Below are positions 1 to 7,901 of a DNA stretch of 13,895 bases, piece by piece. Position numbers and translations under genes: made by a program. The notes below the pieces were generated by a model. It was not told where the DNA came from and made no database searches. It saw only the letters and a program-made list of their open reading frames with translations. The DNA is from an uncultured Burkholderiales bacterium (GTDB taxonomy: Bacteria > Pseudomonadota > Gammaproteobacteria > Burkholderiales > Burkholderiaceae_E), in contig CAIXXI010000041.1 of the NCBI GenBank assembly GCA_903923345.1, positions 1 to 13,895 on the forward strand. Direction: 5' to 3'. The stretch's first letter is position 1; every line of letters begins with the position of its first letter.

Positions 1-13
1 CAGAAAAATTCAT
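1..13 (-). CDS. Start of a probable RND efflux permease gene (cut by window edge)
   Basis: Only the first four codons and one base are inside the window. On the minus strand an ATG at 13-11 overlaps the TGA of the adaptor gene as ATGA and reads Met-Asn-Phe-Ser followed by a codon starting with G. Many RND permeases begin MNFS, and the two upstream genes encode the periplasmic adaptor and outer membrane factor of such a system, so the inner-membrane proton-driven pump is the expected next gene. The overlap suggests translational coupling. The assignment rests on context plus four residues, so another family remains possible. Confidence 0.5.
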
Positions 14-1263
14 TTCGCACTGCCCTTGGACTGCGCCGCGGGAGCCGCCGCGCCGTCAGTCGCGACCTGAACCAGATCGCCATCATTCAGAAAACCGGCA
101 CCCGCTCCGACCAGGACGGCGTTGTCCTTCACGCCCTCCAGCAATTCGATCCGCTCGCCCACACGCCGGCCGGTGCGAACCTTCTGCTGCGCAACGCGAT
201 CGCCATTGAGCAGGAACACATAGGAAAACCCGTCGCGCACCACCACCGACTGCTGGGGCACGGTGAGCGCAGAGCCTGAGCCGAGCTGGAATTCGCCGCG
301 GGCGAACATGCCCGGACGCGCCGCGCCGCCGTTTGGCAGATCGACATAGACCAGCGCATTGCGGGTCTGTGCATCGACCACCGGGCCGATCATCCGAACC
401 GTTCCGACGACCGATGAACCCGTGGCCGGCATGACCTTGACCTTCTGCCCCGGCCTGACCCGGGCGAGCTCACTCGCGGTGACCTCCGCGCGCCATTCCA
501 GCCGGTTCTGACGCACCAGTCGGAACAATTCCTGGCCGGCGGGCACGACCGCGCCGACGGTGGCCGATCGGGATGAAATGACGCCGTCGTCGGGTGCGCG
601 CACCTCGGTCATCTTCAACCGAAGCTGCTGCGACTGGACCTGCGCCGCCGTGACCTGACCACGGGCCTGCGCCGATTGCACCCGGGCCTGGGCCGACTGC
701 AGGCGGGCTTGCGCGGTCTGAGCAGCGGTCAGGTACTGGGCAATCTGCTGCGCACTCAGGGCGCCGCTGGCCTCGACCGCCCGCGCCCGATCAGCATTGG
801 CCTGAGCCTCGGCCGCAGCAGCTTGTGCTTCACCCAACCCGGCCCGGGCCTCGGCCAGCGCGGCCTGGGCATTGGCCTGCTCGGCTTGGGCACTGGCGAG
901 GTCGGCTTGCACGGTATCGGGTGAAAACTTCGCCAGCACCTGGCCGCGACGAACCTGCTGCCCGACATCGGCGAGCACCTGCGCAATGCGCAGGCCATTG
1001 ACCTCTGAGCCGATCAGCGCCTCCTGCCAGGCGGCAATGCTGCCGTTGGCCGCCAGCGTGTCGGTGATTGGACTGCGACTGGGTCGAACCGTGGTGACGA
1101 CCAGCGCCGGGCGCGGCGCGGCAGCGGCTTTGGCGGGTGCAGCTTTGGGATCTTCGGCCCGGGTCGTGGCGGGGGTGAGCGCCCATCCGAAGGCCAGAAG
1201 GATCGCCAATGCCATCGAGGTCATTGCCACGCTTGAATGCTTCATCGAAACCATCCTGTTCAT
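10..1263 (-). CDS. RND efflux periplasmic adaptor (HlyD/membrane fusion protein family)
   Basis: The 417-residue protein has the usual adaptor layout. A hydrophobic N-terminal segment (about residues 14-36, ending near TTRA) serves as a signal peptide. Split lipoyl/barrel-sandwich halves lie at about 78-115 and 220-250. Between them, at about 118-218, is a long Ala/Gln-rich coiled-coil hairpin, followed by beta-barrel and membrane-proximal domains (VPQQSVVVRDG, RTGRRVGERIELLEGV). It would link an inner-membrane RND pump to the outer membrane channel in the periplasm. I chose the ATG at 1263 because it overlaps the TGA of the upstream channel gene (ATGA), as expected for coupled operon genes. 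In-frame ATGs at 1254 and 1245 are alternatives, and a longer open frame to 1410 would run into the channel gene. The substrate cannot be told from the sequence. Confidence 0.9.
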   Translation of the reverse strand: MNRMVSMKHSSVAMTSMALAILLAFGWALTPATTRAEDPKAAPAKAAAAPRPALVVTTVRPSRSPITDTLAANGSIAAWQEALIGSEVNGLRIAQVLADVGQQVRRGQVLAKFSPDTVQADLASAQAEQANAQAALAEARAGLGEAQAAAAEAQANADRARAVEASGALSAQQIAQYLTAAQTAQARLQSAQARVQSAQARGQVTAAQVQSQQLRLKMTEVRAPDDGVISSRSATVGAVVPAGQELFRLVRQNRLEWRAEVTASELARVRPGQKVKVMPATGSSVVGTVRMIGPVVDAQTRNALVYVDLPNGGAARPGMFARGEFQLGSGSALTVPQQSVVVRDGFSYVFLLNGDRVAQQKVRTGRRVGERIELLEGVKDNAVLVGAGAGFLNDGDLVQVATDGAAAPAAQSKGSAK

Positions 1264-2687
1264 GCGGACCATCCGCCACCCAGTGCGCGATACAGCGCGA
1301 TCCAGGCCGCCACCCGGTCGCGCTGGACCGTGGCCAGGGTCGACTCGGCCACCAATGCATACCGGCGCGCATCCTCCAGTTCGAGCAGCGAGCCCAGACC
1401 GGTCTTCCATCGAACATTCGCCGCCTCGAGGGCCTGCTGGTAGCCCCTGGCTGCCGTGCGCGCATCCGCCTCGCGGCGAGCGGCACTGTCCAGACGCACC
1501 AGCGCCTCCTCGACCTCGCGCACGGCCTGGCGCGCGCGCGCCCGGTAGTCGACTTCGGCGGCTGCATAGGCTGCCTTGGCTGCGTCGACATTGGCGGCAC
1601 GGCGGCCGGCATCAAAAATCGGCAGGGACAGGGACGGCCCGATCGACCAGGTGAGCAAGGTGCCCGAGAACGATCCGGTCCTGAGTCCGAGCGGTGCCAC
1701 CGACCCCAGCAGCGACAAGCGGGGGTAACGATCGCCTTCGGCCACGCCGATGTCCGCGCTGGCCGCAGCCAGAGCGCGCTCGGCCGCCGCGAGGTCAGGG
1801 CGCTGAGACAGCAGGGCCGCCGGCACCGCGGTCACATTGAATGCTTTGGGCACTGGCAGGCCGCCCGAGGTGGCCGTCAGCCATTGCCGGACGGTGGGCT
1901 CGTCCTGTCCTGTCAAGGCCACCAGTGCCTTGATGGAGAGCTCGCAGTCGGCACGCTGGGCGGTCAGGCGCGAGGCTGCCTCGGCCGCGCTGGCCTGGGT
2001 GAGTGCGGCTGCAGCCGGTGCCTGAAAACCGGCCTGGGCAGCCTTGATGGTGACCGATGCCGTGCCGGCGCGGGACTCGGCATCGGCCCGGCTGATGACC
2101 ACCAGCGTCTCGCAGTATCGGAACTGAAGGTATTGCGATGCGACTTCGGCGGCAACCGACACCCGGGCCTCATGCCACTCATCGGTGCGCGCTTCCAGAC
2201 GCGCCTGGGCCGCTTCCCGTTCGCGGCGGATGCGCCCGAACAGGTCCAGCTCCCAGCCGGCCTGAAGGCCGGCCCGCGCCTGATTCACCAGCAGGATGTC
2301 GGTGCCGAAGTTCAGTGTGCCGCGGCTGGCCGAGGCGGTGGCATCGACGCTGGGCCAGCCCGCTGCGTCGGCTGCGACCGCAACCGACCGGGCCTGCTCG
2401 ATGCGAGCGCCGGCCTGAGCGATGCTGGGGCTGGCGCCCTGTGCGGTAAAGATCAGCGCATCCAGTGCCAGGTCGCCAAACTGTTGCCACCAGCGGCTGA
2501 GGTCTGCCGCCTGACCCCCATGCGGCAGTGGCGCCTGCCAGCCGGCCGACTTCGGGGCGGCGGTTTCAGTCGCGGTGAGGGCCGGGGCATTCATCGACGG
2601 CGGCCCGGTGTAGTCGGGGCCCACGCGAGGCCACCCGGCACAGGCAGTCAGGCCACTCAAGGCAGCCAGCAGGATCAGCCAACGCAT
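1260..2687 (-). CDS. NodT-family efflux outer membrane lipoprotein (TolC-like channel)
   Basis: The product has 475 residues. It starts with a lipoprotein signal peptide (MRWLILLAALSGLTAC) whose lipobox L13-T14-A15-C16 predicts lipidation at Cys16. Family hallmarks follow: WWQQFGD at 66-72, a WELDLFGRIRRER-type motif, SQRPDLAAAERAL, and a second repeat ending in LLELEDARR. These give the two OEP repeats of TolC/OprM/NodT channels. It should form the trimeric outer membrane duct of the RND system encoded with it. The open frame extends upstream to 2957, but that part lies over the epoxide hydrolase gene and lacks a signal peptide, so the ATG at 2687 is preferred; it lies only 4 nt after the hydrolase stop. 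The start of the adaptor gene overlaps its stop. A recognisable Shine-Dalgarno is weak, consistent with coupling. Confidence 0.9.
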   Translation of the reverse strand: MRWLILLAALSGLTACAGWPRVGPDYTGPPSMNAPALTATETAAPKSAGWQAPLPHGGQAADLSRWWQQFGDLALDALIFTAQGASPSIAQAGARIEQARSVAVAADAAGWPSVDATASASRGTLNFGTDILLVNQARAGLQAGWELDLFGRIRREREAAQARLEARTDEWHEARVSVAAEVASQYLQFRYCETLVVISRADAESRAGTASVTIKAAQAGFQAPAAAALTQASAAEAASRLTAQRADCELSIKALVALTGQDEPTVRQWLTATSGGLPVPKAFNVTAVPAALLSQRPDLAAAERALAAASADIGVAEGDRYPRLSLLGSVAPLGLRTGSFSGTLLTWSIGPSLSLPIFDAGRRAANVDAAKAAYAAAEVDYRARARQAVREVEEALVRLDSAARREADARTAARGYQQALEAANVRWKTGLGSLLELEDARRYALVAESTLATVQRDRVAAWIALYRALGGGWSA

Positions 2688-2691
2688 GATG

Positions 2692-3870
2692 TCAGCTGGC
2701 TCGCAGGGGGCGGAAGAATTCGCGGATCTCGCGCACCAGCACTTCAGGGTGCTCCAGCGCTGCGAAATGGCCGCCGTGCGGCATGACGCTCCAGCGACGG
2801 ATGTCGCTGTAGACCCGCTGTGCCATCGAACGCGGCGGGCGCAGGATCTCCTTGGGAAATTCGCAGTAGCCGGTCGGCACGCTGATGCTGCCCTCGCGAA
2901 TCGGCCAGGGCGCGTGCATCCGGGCGTAGTAGGGCCAGAACGACGAGCCGATCGCACCGGTGAACCAGTACAGGCTGATGTTGGCCAGCATGGTGTCGAG
3001 CGGAATCGAACGGGTCGGATCCCCGTCGCAATCGGTCCAGGCCCGGAATTTCTCGAAAATCCACGCAGCCAGGCCGGCCGGCGAATCGGTCAGCGCGAAG
3101 GCCAGCGTCTGCGGGCGCGTGCCCTGGATCCACTGGTAGCCGGTTTCTTCCTTCAGGAAATGGTCGAGTTCCTTGAGGTAGCGCGCTTCATCAGCCGGCA
3201 GATCGGGGCCTGGCTTCACATCGCGTCGCAACGGCATCATGTTCAGGTGGATGCCCAGTGTCGAGGCCGGATGATTGGCGCCGATGCACGAGGTGACAAA
3301 GCTGCCCCAGTCGCCGCCCTGCGCGCCGAAGCGCTGATATCCGAGCACATCGGTCATCAGCGCGTGGAAGGTGTCGGCGATCTGGTCGACTGCAAAACGC
3401 GGCTGACCGGGCTGGAATGACAGGCCGTAGCCGGGCAGCGAGGGCGCGACCACGTCGAAGGCATCGGCCGGGTCACCGCCATGCGCCGCCGGATCGGTCA
3501 GCATGGGGATCAGGTCGAGGAACTCGAAAACCGATCCAGGCCAGCCGTGCGACAGCAGCAGCGGCGTGGGAGGTGCGCCACCGGGCACGCCCCGTCCGGG
3601 CACATGCAGATAGTGGAGGTCGATGCCCGACAGCGACACGGTGTATTGCGACAGGGCATTGAGTCGGGCTTCCTGAGCACGCCAGTCGAAGCGGTCTCGC
3701 CAGTGGCCGATCGCTCGCTGCATGAATCCGACGTCCGTGCCGCTTGCCCAGGCCTCGCCGGGCGGCTGATCGGGCAGGCGGGTTCGGCTCAGCCGATCTT
3801 TCAGGTCGGCGATCGCGGCATCGGGTACGTGCAGGCGAAACGGGGTGGGCTCTGGCGTGGAGGGATTCAT
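2692..3870 (-). CDS. Epoxide hydrolase (EHN-type alpha/beta hydrolase)
   Basis: The 392-residue protein has an N-terminal epoxide-hydrolase (EHN) domain at about 8-115 and an alpha/beta-hydrolase core. Visible signatures are the oxyanion motif HGWPGS (108-113), SLPGYGLS (144-151), the nucleophile Asp187 in GGDWG (185-189), and the likely catalytic His368 in PHGGHFAALE. Length and motif order match microsomal/juvenile-hormone-type epoxide hydrolases of bacteria, which open epoxides to diols through an aspartyl ester. The natural substrate is unknown. It is the first gene of the minus-strand operon, 4 nt before the outer membrane channel gene, and lies head to head with bchI across a 71-bp spacer. 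No clear Shine-Dalgarno precedes the ATG at 3870; the bases upstream are a C-run on the coding strand. Function within the broad family is secure, the pathway is not. Confidence 0.9.
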   Translation of the reverse strand: MNPSTPEPTPFRLHVPDAAIADLKDRLSRTRLPDQPPGEAWASGTDVGFMQRAIGHWRDRFDWRAQEARLNALSQYTVSLSGIDLHYLHVPGRGVPGGAPPTPLLLSHGWPGSVFEFLDLIPMLTDPAAHGGDPADAFDVVAPSLPGYGLSFQPGQPRFAVDQIADTFHALMTDVLGYQRFGAQGGDWGSFVTSCIGANHPASTLGIHLNMMPLRRDVKPGPDLPADEARYLKELDHFLKEETGYQWIQGTRPQTLAFALTDSPAGLAAWIFEKFRAWTDCDGDPTRSIPLDTMLANISLYWFTGAIGSSFWPYYARMHAPWPIREGSISVPTGYCEFPKEILRPPRSMAQRVYSDIRRWSVMPHGGHFAALEHPEVLVREIREFFRPLRAS

Positions 3871-3899
3871 GTGGAATGAAGGGGGGAGCCGCGAAAGGC

Positions 3900-3942
3900 T
3901 AGAATCGTAACTGACACGTCACCCTGTCACAGGCGCACTACA
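3900..3942. promoter_or_regulatory. Divergent spacer between epoxide hydrolase and bchI: possible promoter and operator
   Basis: The 71-bp gap holds a TAGAAT -10-like hexamer at 3900-3905 for bchI, without a convincing -35. An inverted repeat, TGACA (3912-3916) and TGTCA (3925-3929), lies just downstream. A TGT-N12-ACA match sits at 3925-3942, its last base being the A of the bchI ATG. CrtJ/PpsR sites have this spacing, but the interior of this one is not palindromic and a chance match is quite possible. Treat it as a candidate only. Confidence 0.3.
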
Positions 3943-4964
3943 TGTCGTTGACTTTTCCCTTTTCGGCCATTGTCGGTCAGGACGAGATGAAACTCGCGAT
4001 CCTGATCACTGCAGTGGACCCTTCCGTCGGCGGCGTCCTGGTGCTGGGTGATCGGGGCACCGGCAAGTCTACCGCCGTGCGCGCGCTGGCGGCCTTGCTG
4101 CCCAAGATGAAAGCGGTCATCGGCTGCCCCTACCACTGCGACCCAGGCGCGGTGTCGGGACGGTGCGAAGCCTGCCTGGCGAAGCCGGCTTCAGCCCGCA
4201 CATCGCAGCTCATCCCGGTGCCGGTAGTCGATCTGCCGCTGGGCGCCACGGAAGATCGGGTGGTTGGCGCACTTGACCTCGAACGGGCCCTGACCGCCGG
4301 TGAAAAGGCCTTCGAGCCCGGGCTGCTCGCTCGCGCCAACCGGGGATTCCTGTATGTCGACGAGGTCAATCTGCTGGAAGACCATCTGGTGGATCTGCTG
4401 ATCGACGTGGCCGCGTCCGGTGAGAACCTCGTGGAACGCGAAGGGCTGAGCGTTCGGCATCCGGCGCGCTTCGTGCTGGTCGGCAGCGGCAATCCCGAAG
4501 AAGGCGAATTGCGCCCGCAGCTGCTCGATCGCTTTGGCCTGTCGGTGGAGGTCAGCACGCCGCGCGAGCTGCCCGATCGCATCGAGGTCGTGCGCCGCCG
4601 TGATGCCTTCGAACGTGATCCGCAGGCCTTCGTCGCCCAGTGGGGCAAGGCCGACGACAAGATTCGGCGCACTCTGGTGAAAGCGCGTGATCGATTGGCC
4701 ACCATCGAGGTCCCCGACTCGATTCTGGAGCTGGCAGCGCGTTTATGCATTGCGCTGGGCACCGACGGCTTGCGCGGTGAGCTCACCCTGATGCGTGCCG
4801 CCCGTGCGCTGGCGGCCCTCGATGGGGAAGCGCAGGTCAGCGAGGCGCAGTTGCGCCGGATCGCCGCGCCCGCCTTGCGCCATCGTCTGCGGCGCAATCC
4901 GCTCGACGATACCGGCTCGGGAGTGAGGGTCGAACGGGCGTTGGTCGAACTGTTTGGCGCCTGA
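3942..4964 (+). CDS. bchI: Magnesium chelatase ATPase subunit I (BchI)
   Basis: BchI is the AAA+ ATPase of magnesium chelatase. With BchD it forms a ring complex that powers BchH to insert Mg2+ into protoporphyrin IX, the first committed step of bacteriochlorophyll synthesis, in the cytoplasm. The 340-residue length is typical. Visible motifs are Walker A GDRGTGKS (36-43), the BchI-specific Cys-containing insert CPYHCDP...GRCEAC (62-78), Walker B FLYVDEVN (136-143), and the sensor/arginine-finger stretch GSGNPEEGELRPQLLDRFGL (181-200). The ATG at 3942 has a short AGG 8 nt upstream and the N-terminus MSLTFPFSAIVGQDEMK aligns with the family. It is first in bchIDO, 15 bp before bchD. Its promoter must lie in the 71-bp spacer shared with the divergent epoxide hydrolase gene. 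Confidence 0.97.
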   Translation: MSLTFPFSAIVGQDEMKLAILITAVDPSVGGVLVLGDRGTGKSTAVRALAALLPKMKAVIGCPYHCDPGAVSGRCEACLAKPASARTSQLIPVPVVDLPLGATEDRVVGALDLERALTAGEKAFEPGLLARANRGFLYVDEVNLLEDHLVDLLIDVAASGENLVEREGLSVRHPARFVLVGSGNPEEGELRPQLLDRFGLSVEVSTPRELPDRIEVVRRRDAFERDPQAFVAQWGKADDKIRRTLVKARDRLATIEVPDSILELAARLCIALGTDGLRGELTLMRAARALAALDGEAQVSEAQLRRIAAPALRHRLRRNPLDDTGSGVRVERALVELFGA

Positions 4965-4979
4965 AGCTCGCCGGCCCGG

Positions 4980-6908
4980 ATGATCGACCCGATGGCGCAG
5001 TCCGGCGACCCCTTGCAACGATGGATCGATGCGCTGCAGGCGGCCGCGCTGCTTGCGGTCGATCCGCACGGCCTGGGCGGCGTCGCGCTGCGATGCGCAC
5101 ATGGCCCGGTACGCGACACCTGGCTATCGACGCTGCGGTCCCTGTTGCCAGCGGGCACACCGATGCTGAGGGTGCCGGTCCAGATCCGGGATGACCGGCT
5201 GCTCGGCGGGCTGGATCTGGCGGCCACGCTGCAGGCCGGTCGGCCGGTGGCGCAAACCGGTGTGATGACACAAGCCCATGAGGGACTCATGGTGCTGGCC
5301 ATGGCCGAGCGCCTTCCGGAAGGCACTGCAGCGCGCATTTGCGCCGCGCTCGATCAGGCTGAGATCACCCTGGCGCGGGATGGCCTGCAGGGTCGGCAGG
5401 CGGCTCGATTCGGCGTGGTGGCGCTGGATGAAGGCATCGACGACGAAGCGCCTCCGGCGCGGCTGCTCGAGCGCCTGGCCTTCCGGATCGATCTTCAGTC
5501 GGTCGCACCACACGATGTCGATGAACATCTGGGGGTCGACGCCCACGATGCGCTGCCGTCGGCTGATCCGGATGGCGCTGCGGACATCGCCGCAGCCCGA
5601 GGTCTGCTGCCTCGGGTGCGAATCGACGATGACCTGATTGCAGCGCTGTGTGCCGGCGCGATGGCATTGGGCGCCGACTCCATGCGCGCCTCGCTGCTGG
5701 CCCTGCGGGCAGCGCGGGCGGCGGCAGCGCTGGATGGGCGCGAGGCGGTGACCCCCGAGGATGCCGAGCTGGCTGCCCGCCTGGTCCTCGGTCCACGAGC
5801 GACCCGCCTGCCTCCCGCTCCGGCACCAGACGACGATCTCGAAGCGACTGCGCCCGATCCCTCATCGGATCCGTCCGATCCGTCCGACCCGTCCGACCCG
5901 CCCGACCTGGACACCGACTCCGAAACCGAGTCACCGGAATCGACCGCCTCAGCGCCCGAACCGGACGCAGAAGACACCGAGGCATCCAGCTCGCCAACGG
6001 CCGATGAACTCATCCTGGAAGCGGCTCGGGCCACGATTCCGGCCGGGCTGCTGGCGCAACTCGCCGGGGCCGCGTCGCCGCCCGCAGGCGGCGGGCCATC
6101 GGGCCGCATGGGCCTTGCGCGCGCTGCGCGTCTGCGCGGTCGGCCCATCGGCACCCGTCCCGGCATGCCTCGCGACGGCGCCCGCCTGGCCCTGATCGAC
6201 ACGCTGCGGGCGGCAGCCCCCTGGCAGACGCTTCGGCGTGCGCAGGTCAGGCGAGTCGGTTCAAACCCGAGCACACGGCCAAAGGTCGAAGTGAGGGCAT
6301 CGGATTTTCGGGTCGCACGAATGCAGGATCGAGCCGAGACCACCACGATCTTCGTGGTCGATGCCTCGGGGTCGGCCGCCCTGCACCGTCTTGCTGAAGC
6401 CAAGGGGGCGGTCGAACTGCTGCTCGCCGACTGCTATGTGCGGCGCGACCGCGTCGCCGTGATTGCATTTCGAGGGCGTTCGGCCGAGGTGCTGTTACCG
6501 CCGACCCGATCGCTTGCGCGCGCCAAGCGGGCACTGGCCGGACTGCCGGGCGGGGGCGGAACGCCACTGGCGGCTGGCATCGACTCGGCGCTCGGCATGG
6601 CCGAGGGCATCGCACGGCGCGGCGGAACGCCGGTCCTCGTGCTGCTGACCGATGGCCGCGCCAACATCAGCCGGGACGGCAGCGGCGGGCGAGACCGCGC
6701 CCAAGCGGATGCGCATCAGTCGGCCCTGGCGCTGCGGGTTGCGCGCCACGCCAGCCTGCTGATCGACACTTCCCCGCAGCCCCGGGCACCCGGACTGCAA
6801 CTGGCCGAATCGATGGGCGCGGTTTATCTGCCGCTGCCCCATGCAGATGCCAAGGCGATGTCCAGAGCGGTTCAGTCGGCCAGCGCCGACGCTGGCCGTC
6901 GCATCTGA
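4980..6908 (+). CDS. bchD: Magnesium chelatase subunit D (BchD)
   Basis: BchD is the platform subunit of magnesium chelatase. It pairs with the BchI ring and couples ATP hydrolysis to BchH. The 642-residue protein has three parts. An AAA+-like N-terminal domain (about 1-275) has a degenerate P-loop (AHGPVRDTW, no GKS), as usual for D subunits. An acidic, Pro-rich linker spans about 280-345. A C-terminal integrin I/von Willebrand A domain (about 450-640) carries a complete MIDAS: D461-A-S-G-S465, T528 in GGGTPL and D558 in LLTDGRANI. It is somewhat longer than many BchD proteins, largely because of the linker. The start at 4980 lies 15 bp after bchI; a second in-frame ATG is at 4992 and neither has a strong Shine-Dalgarno, suggesting coupling to bchI. 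bchO follows after 30 bp. Confidence 0.96.
   Translation: MIDPMAQSGDPLQRWIDALQAAALLAVDPHGLGGVALRCAHGPVRDTWLSTLRSLLPAGTPMLRVPVQIRDDRLLGGLDLAATLQAGRPVAQTGVMTQAHEGLMVLAMAERLPEGTAARICAALDQAEITLARDGLQGRQAARFGVVALDEGIDDEAPPARLLERLAFRIDLQSVAPHDVDEHLGVDAHDALPSADPDGAADIAAARGLLPRVRIDDDLIAALCAGAMALGADSMRASLLALRAARAAAALDGREAVTPEDAELAARLVLGPRATRLPPAPAPDDDLEATAPDPSSDPSDPSDPSDPPDLDTDSETESPESTASAPEPDAEDTEASSSPTADELILEAARATIPAGLLAQLAGAASPPAGGGPSGRMGLARAARLRGRPIGTRPGMPRDGARLALIDTLRAAAPWQTLRRAQVRRVGSNPSTRPKVEVRASDFRVARMQDRAETTTIFVVDASGSAALHRLAEAKGAVELLLADCYVRRDRVAVIAFRGRSAEVLLPPTRSLARAKRALAGLPGGGGTPLAAGIDSALGMAEGIARRGGTPVLVLLTDGRANISRDGSGGRDRAQADAHQSALALRVARHASLLIDTSPQPRAPGLQLAESMGAVYLPLPHADAKAMSRAVQSASADAGRRI
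5865..5906 (+). repeat. Ser-Asp-Pro codon repeat in the BchD linker
   Basis: The linker between the AAA+ and von Willebrand domains of BchD contains four consecutive Ser-Asp-Pro triplets followed by Pro-Asp (residues 296-309). They are encoded by near-identical 9-bp units of the form TCCGAYCCG. The BchD linker is normally acidic and Pro-rich, so the composition is expected; the tandem unit is a likely slippage tract whose length may vary among relatives. The acidic run continues past it to about residue 335. Confidence 0.8.
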
Positions 6909-6938
6909 GCCGGCGATGGGCTTGGAAAGCTTCAGGCG

Positions 6939-7901
6939 ATGCGCCCGCTGACCGGTGCCCCACAGGGACGACTCGACTGGGCGCGCGACGGCCGCGACTG
7001 GCCGAATCATGCCGCCAGCCGATTCGTCGAATCAGCCGGGCTGCGCTGGCATGTTCAGGTCTTCGAAGCGCAGGCCGGGGGTGCGTCGGCACCGGTCGTG
7101 TTGCTGTTGCACGGCACCGGGGCGGCCAGCCATTCATGGCGAGACCTGGCACCGCTTTTGAGCCAATCCTGTCGGGTGTTTGCGCCCGATCTGCCCGGGC
7201 ACGGCTTCACCAGCATGCCAGCGCCGCGCGAACTGTCGCTGCCAGGCATGGGCCGCGCCGTGTCTGGCCTGCTGCGAACGCTCGACGTCTCGCCCGAAAT
7301 CATCGTGGGCCACTCGGCGGGCGCAGCCATTGGCGCCTGGATGTGTCTGGAAGGCCTTTGCAGCCCGAGTACGCTGGTGGGTCTGAACGGTGCCTGGCTG
7401 CCCTTCGACGGCATTGCCAGCCAGTGGTTTTCGCCGGCAGCGAAACTGCTCGCCGGCAGTGGGCTGGCGGCGCGGCTCTTCTCCCGCCTCGGGGCCGAGC
7501 CGGCCGTGATCGACCGGCTGCTGATGGGAACCGGGTCGCACATCGACTCCGTCGGACGCAGGGCCTATGCCCGACTGGTCGCCCATCCGGGCCATGTGTC
7601 GGCAGCGCTGGCGATGATGGCCCATTGGGACCTTCGCGAACTGGCTGCGGCTTTGCCGCGGCTTCGCCCCAGACTCCTGTTGATCGCCGGTGAAGGCGAC
7701 CTCACCGTGCCCGCACGCCAGTCCCGGCAAGTGCACCGTCAGGTGCCGGGTTCAGCATTACGACTGCTGCCAGGCCTGGGCCATCTGGCCCATGAGGAGC
7801 GCCCGGACCTGGTTGCGGAACTGATCATGCGGCAGGCGGCGCCTCATGCCCCAGATGATCCTGAATCAGGGAGGTCGATTCGAGACGCACCAGGTCCATG
7901 A
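6939..7901 (+). CDS. bchO: BchO, alpha/beta-hydrolase associated with magnesium chelatase
   Basis: BchO is a conserved alpha/beta-hydrolase encoded with bchI and bchD in purple bacteria. Its biochemical role is not settled and it is usually called a putative magnesium chelatase accessory protein. The 320-residue product shows the oxyanion strand LLLHGTG (56-62), the nucleophile elbow G-H-S126-A-G, Asp254 in GEGDLTVP and His282 in GLGHLAHEE, so the Ser-Asp-His triad is complete. The N-terminus RLDWARDGRDWPNHAASRFV is characteristic of BchO. The start is 30 bp after bchD; an upstream ATG at 6916 opens only a short dead-end frame. The last 25 or so residues are polar, unlike the hydrolase core, and are encoded in the region that overlaps the convergent LysR gene by 77 bp. 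No terminator separates the two genes. Confidence 0.93.
   Translation: MRPLTGAPQGRLDWARDGRDWPNHAASRFVESAGLRWHVQVFEAQAGGASAPVVLLLHGTGAASHSWRDLAPLLSQSCRVFAPDLPGHGFTSMPAPRELSLPGMGRAVSGLLRTLDVSPEIIVGHSAGAAIGAWMCLEGLCSPSTLVGLNGAWLPFDGIASQWFSPAAKLLAGSGLAARLFSRLGAEPAVIDRLLMGTGSHIDSVGRRAYARLVAHPGHVSAALAMMAHWDLRELAAALPRLRPRLLLIAGEGDLTVPARQSRQVHRQVPGSALRLLPGLGHLAHEERPDLVAELIMRQAAPHAPDDPESGRSIRDAPGP

Noticed and set aside
1264..1410. N-terminal extension of the RND adaptor frame up to 1410
   Set aside because: It overlaps the channel gene's 3' end and precedes a normal signal peptide; the ATGA overlap at 1260-1263 gives a natural start.
1209..2786. A 525-codon open frame on the plus strand opposite the outer membrane channel gene
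   Set aside because: It has no recognisable domain, Arg/Gly-rich low-quality composition and no ribosome binding site. It mirrors the channel gene, which has a lipobox and clear family motifs; long antisense frames are expected at this GC content.
2688..2957. N-terminal extension of the outer membrane channel frame up to 2957
   Set aside because: The extension lies in the 3' end of the epoxide hydrolase gene and would bury the lipoprotein signal peptide that starts at 2687.
4130..5338. A 402-codon minus-strand open frame across bchI and bchD
   Set aside because: The translation is Ser/Arg-rich without any family motif and spans two certain genes on the other strand.
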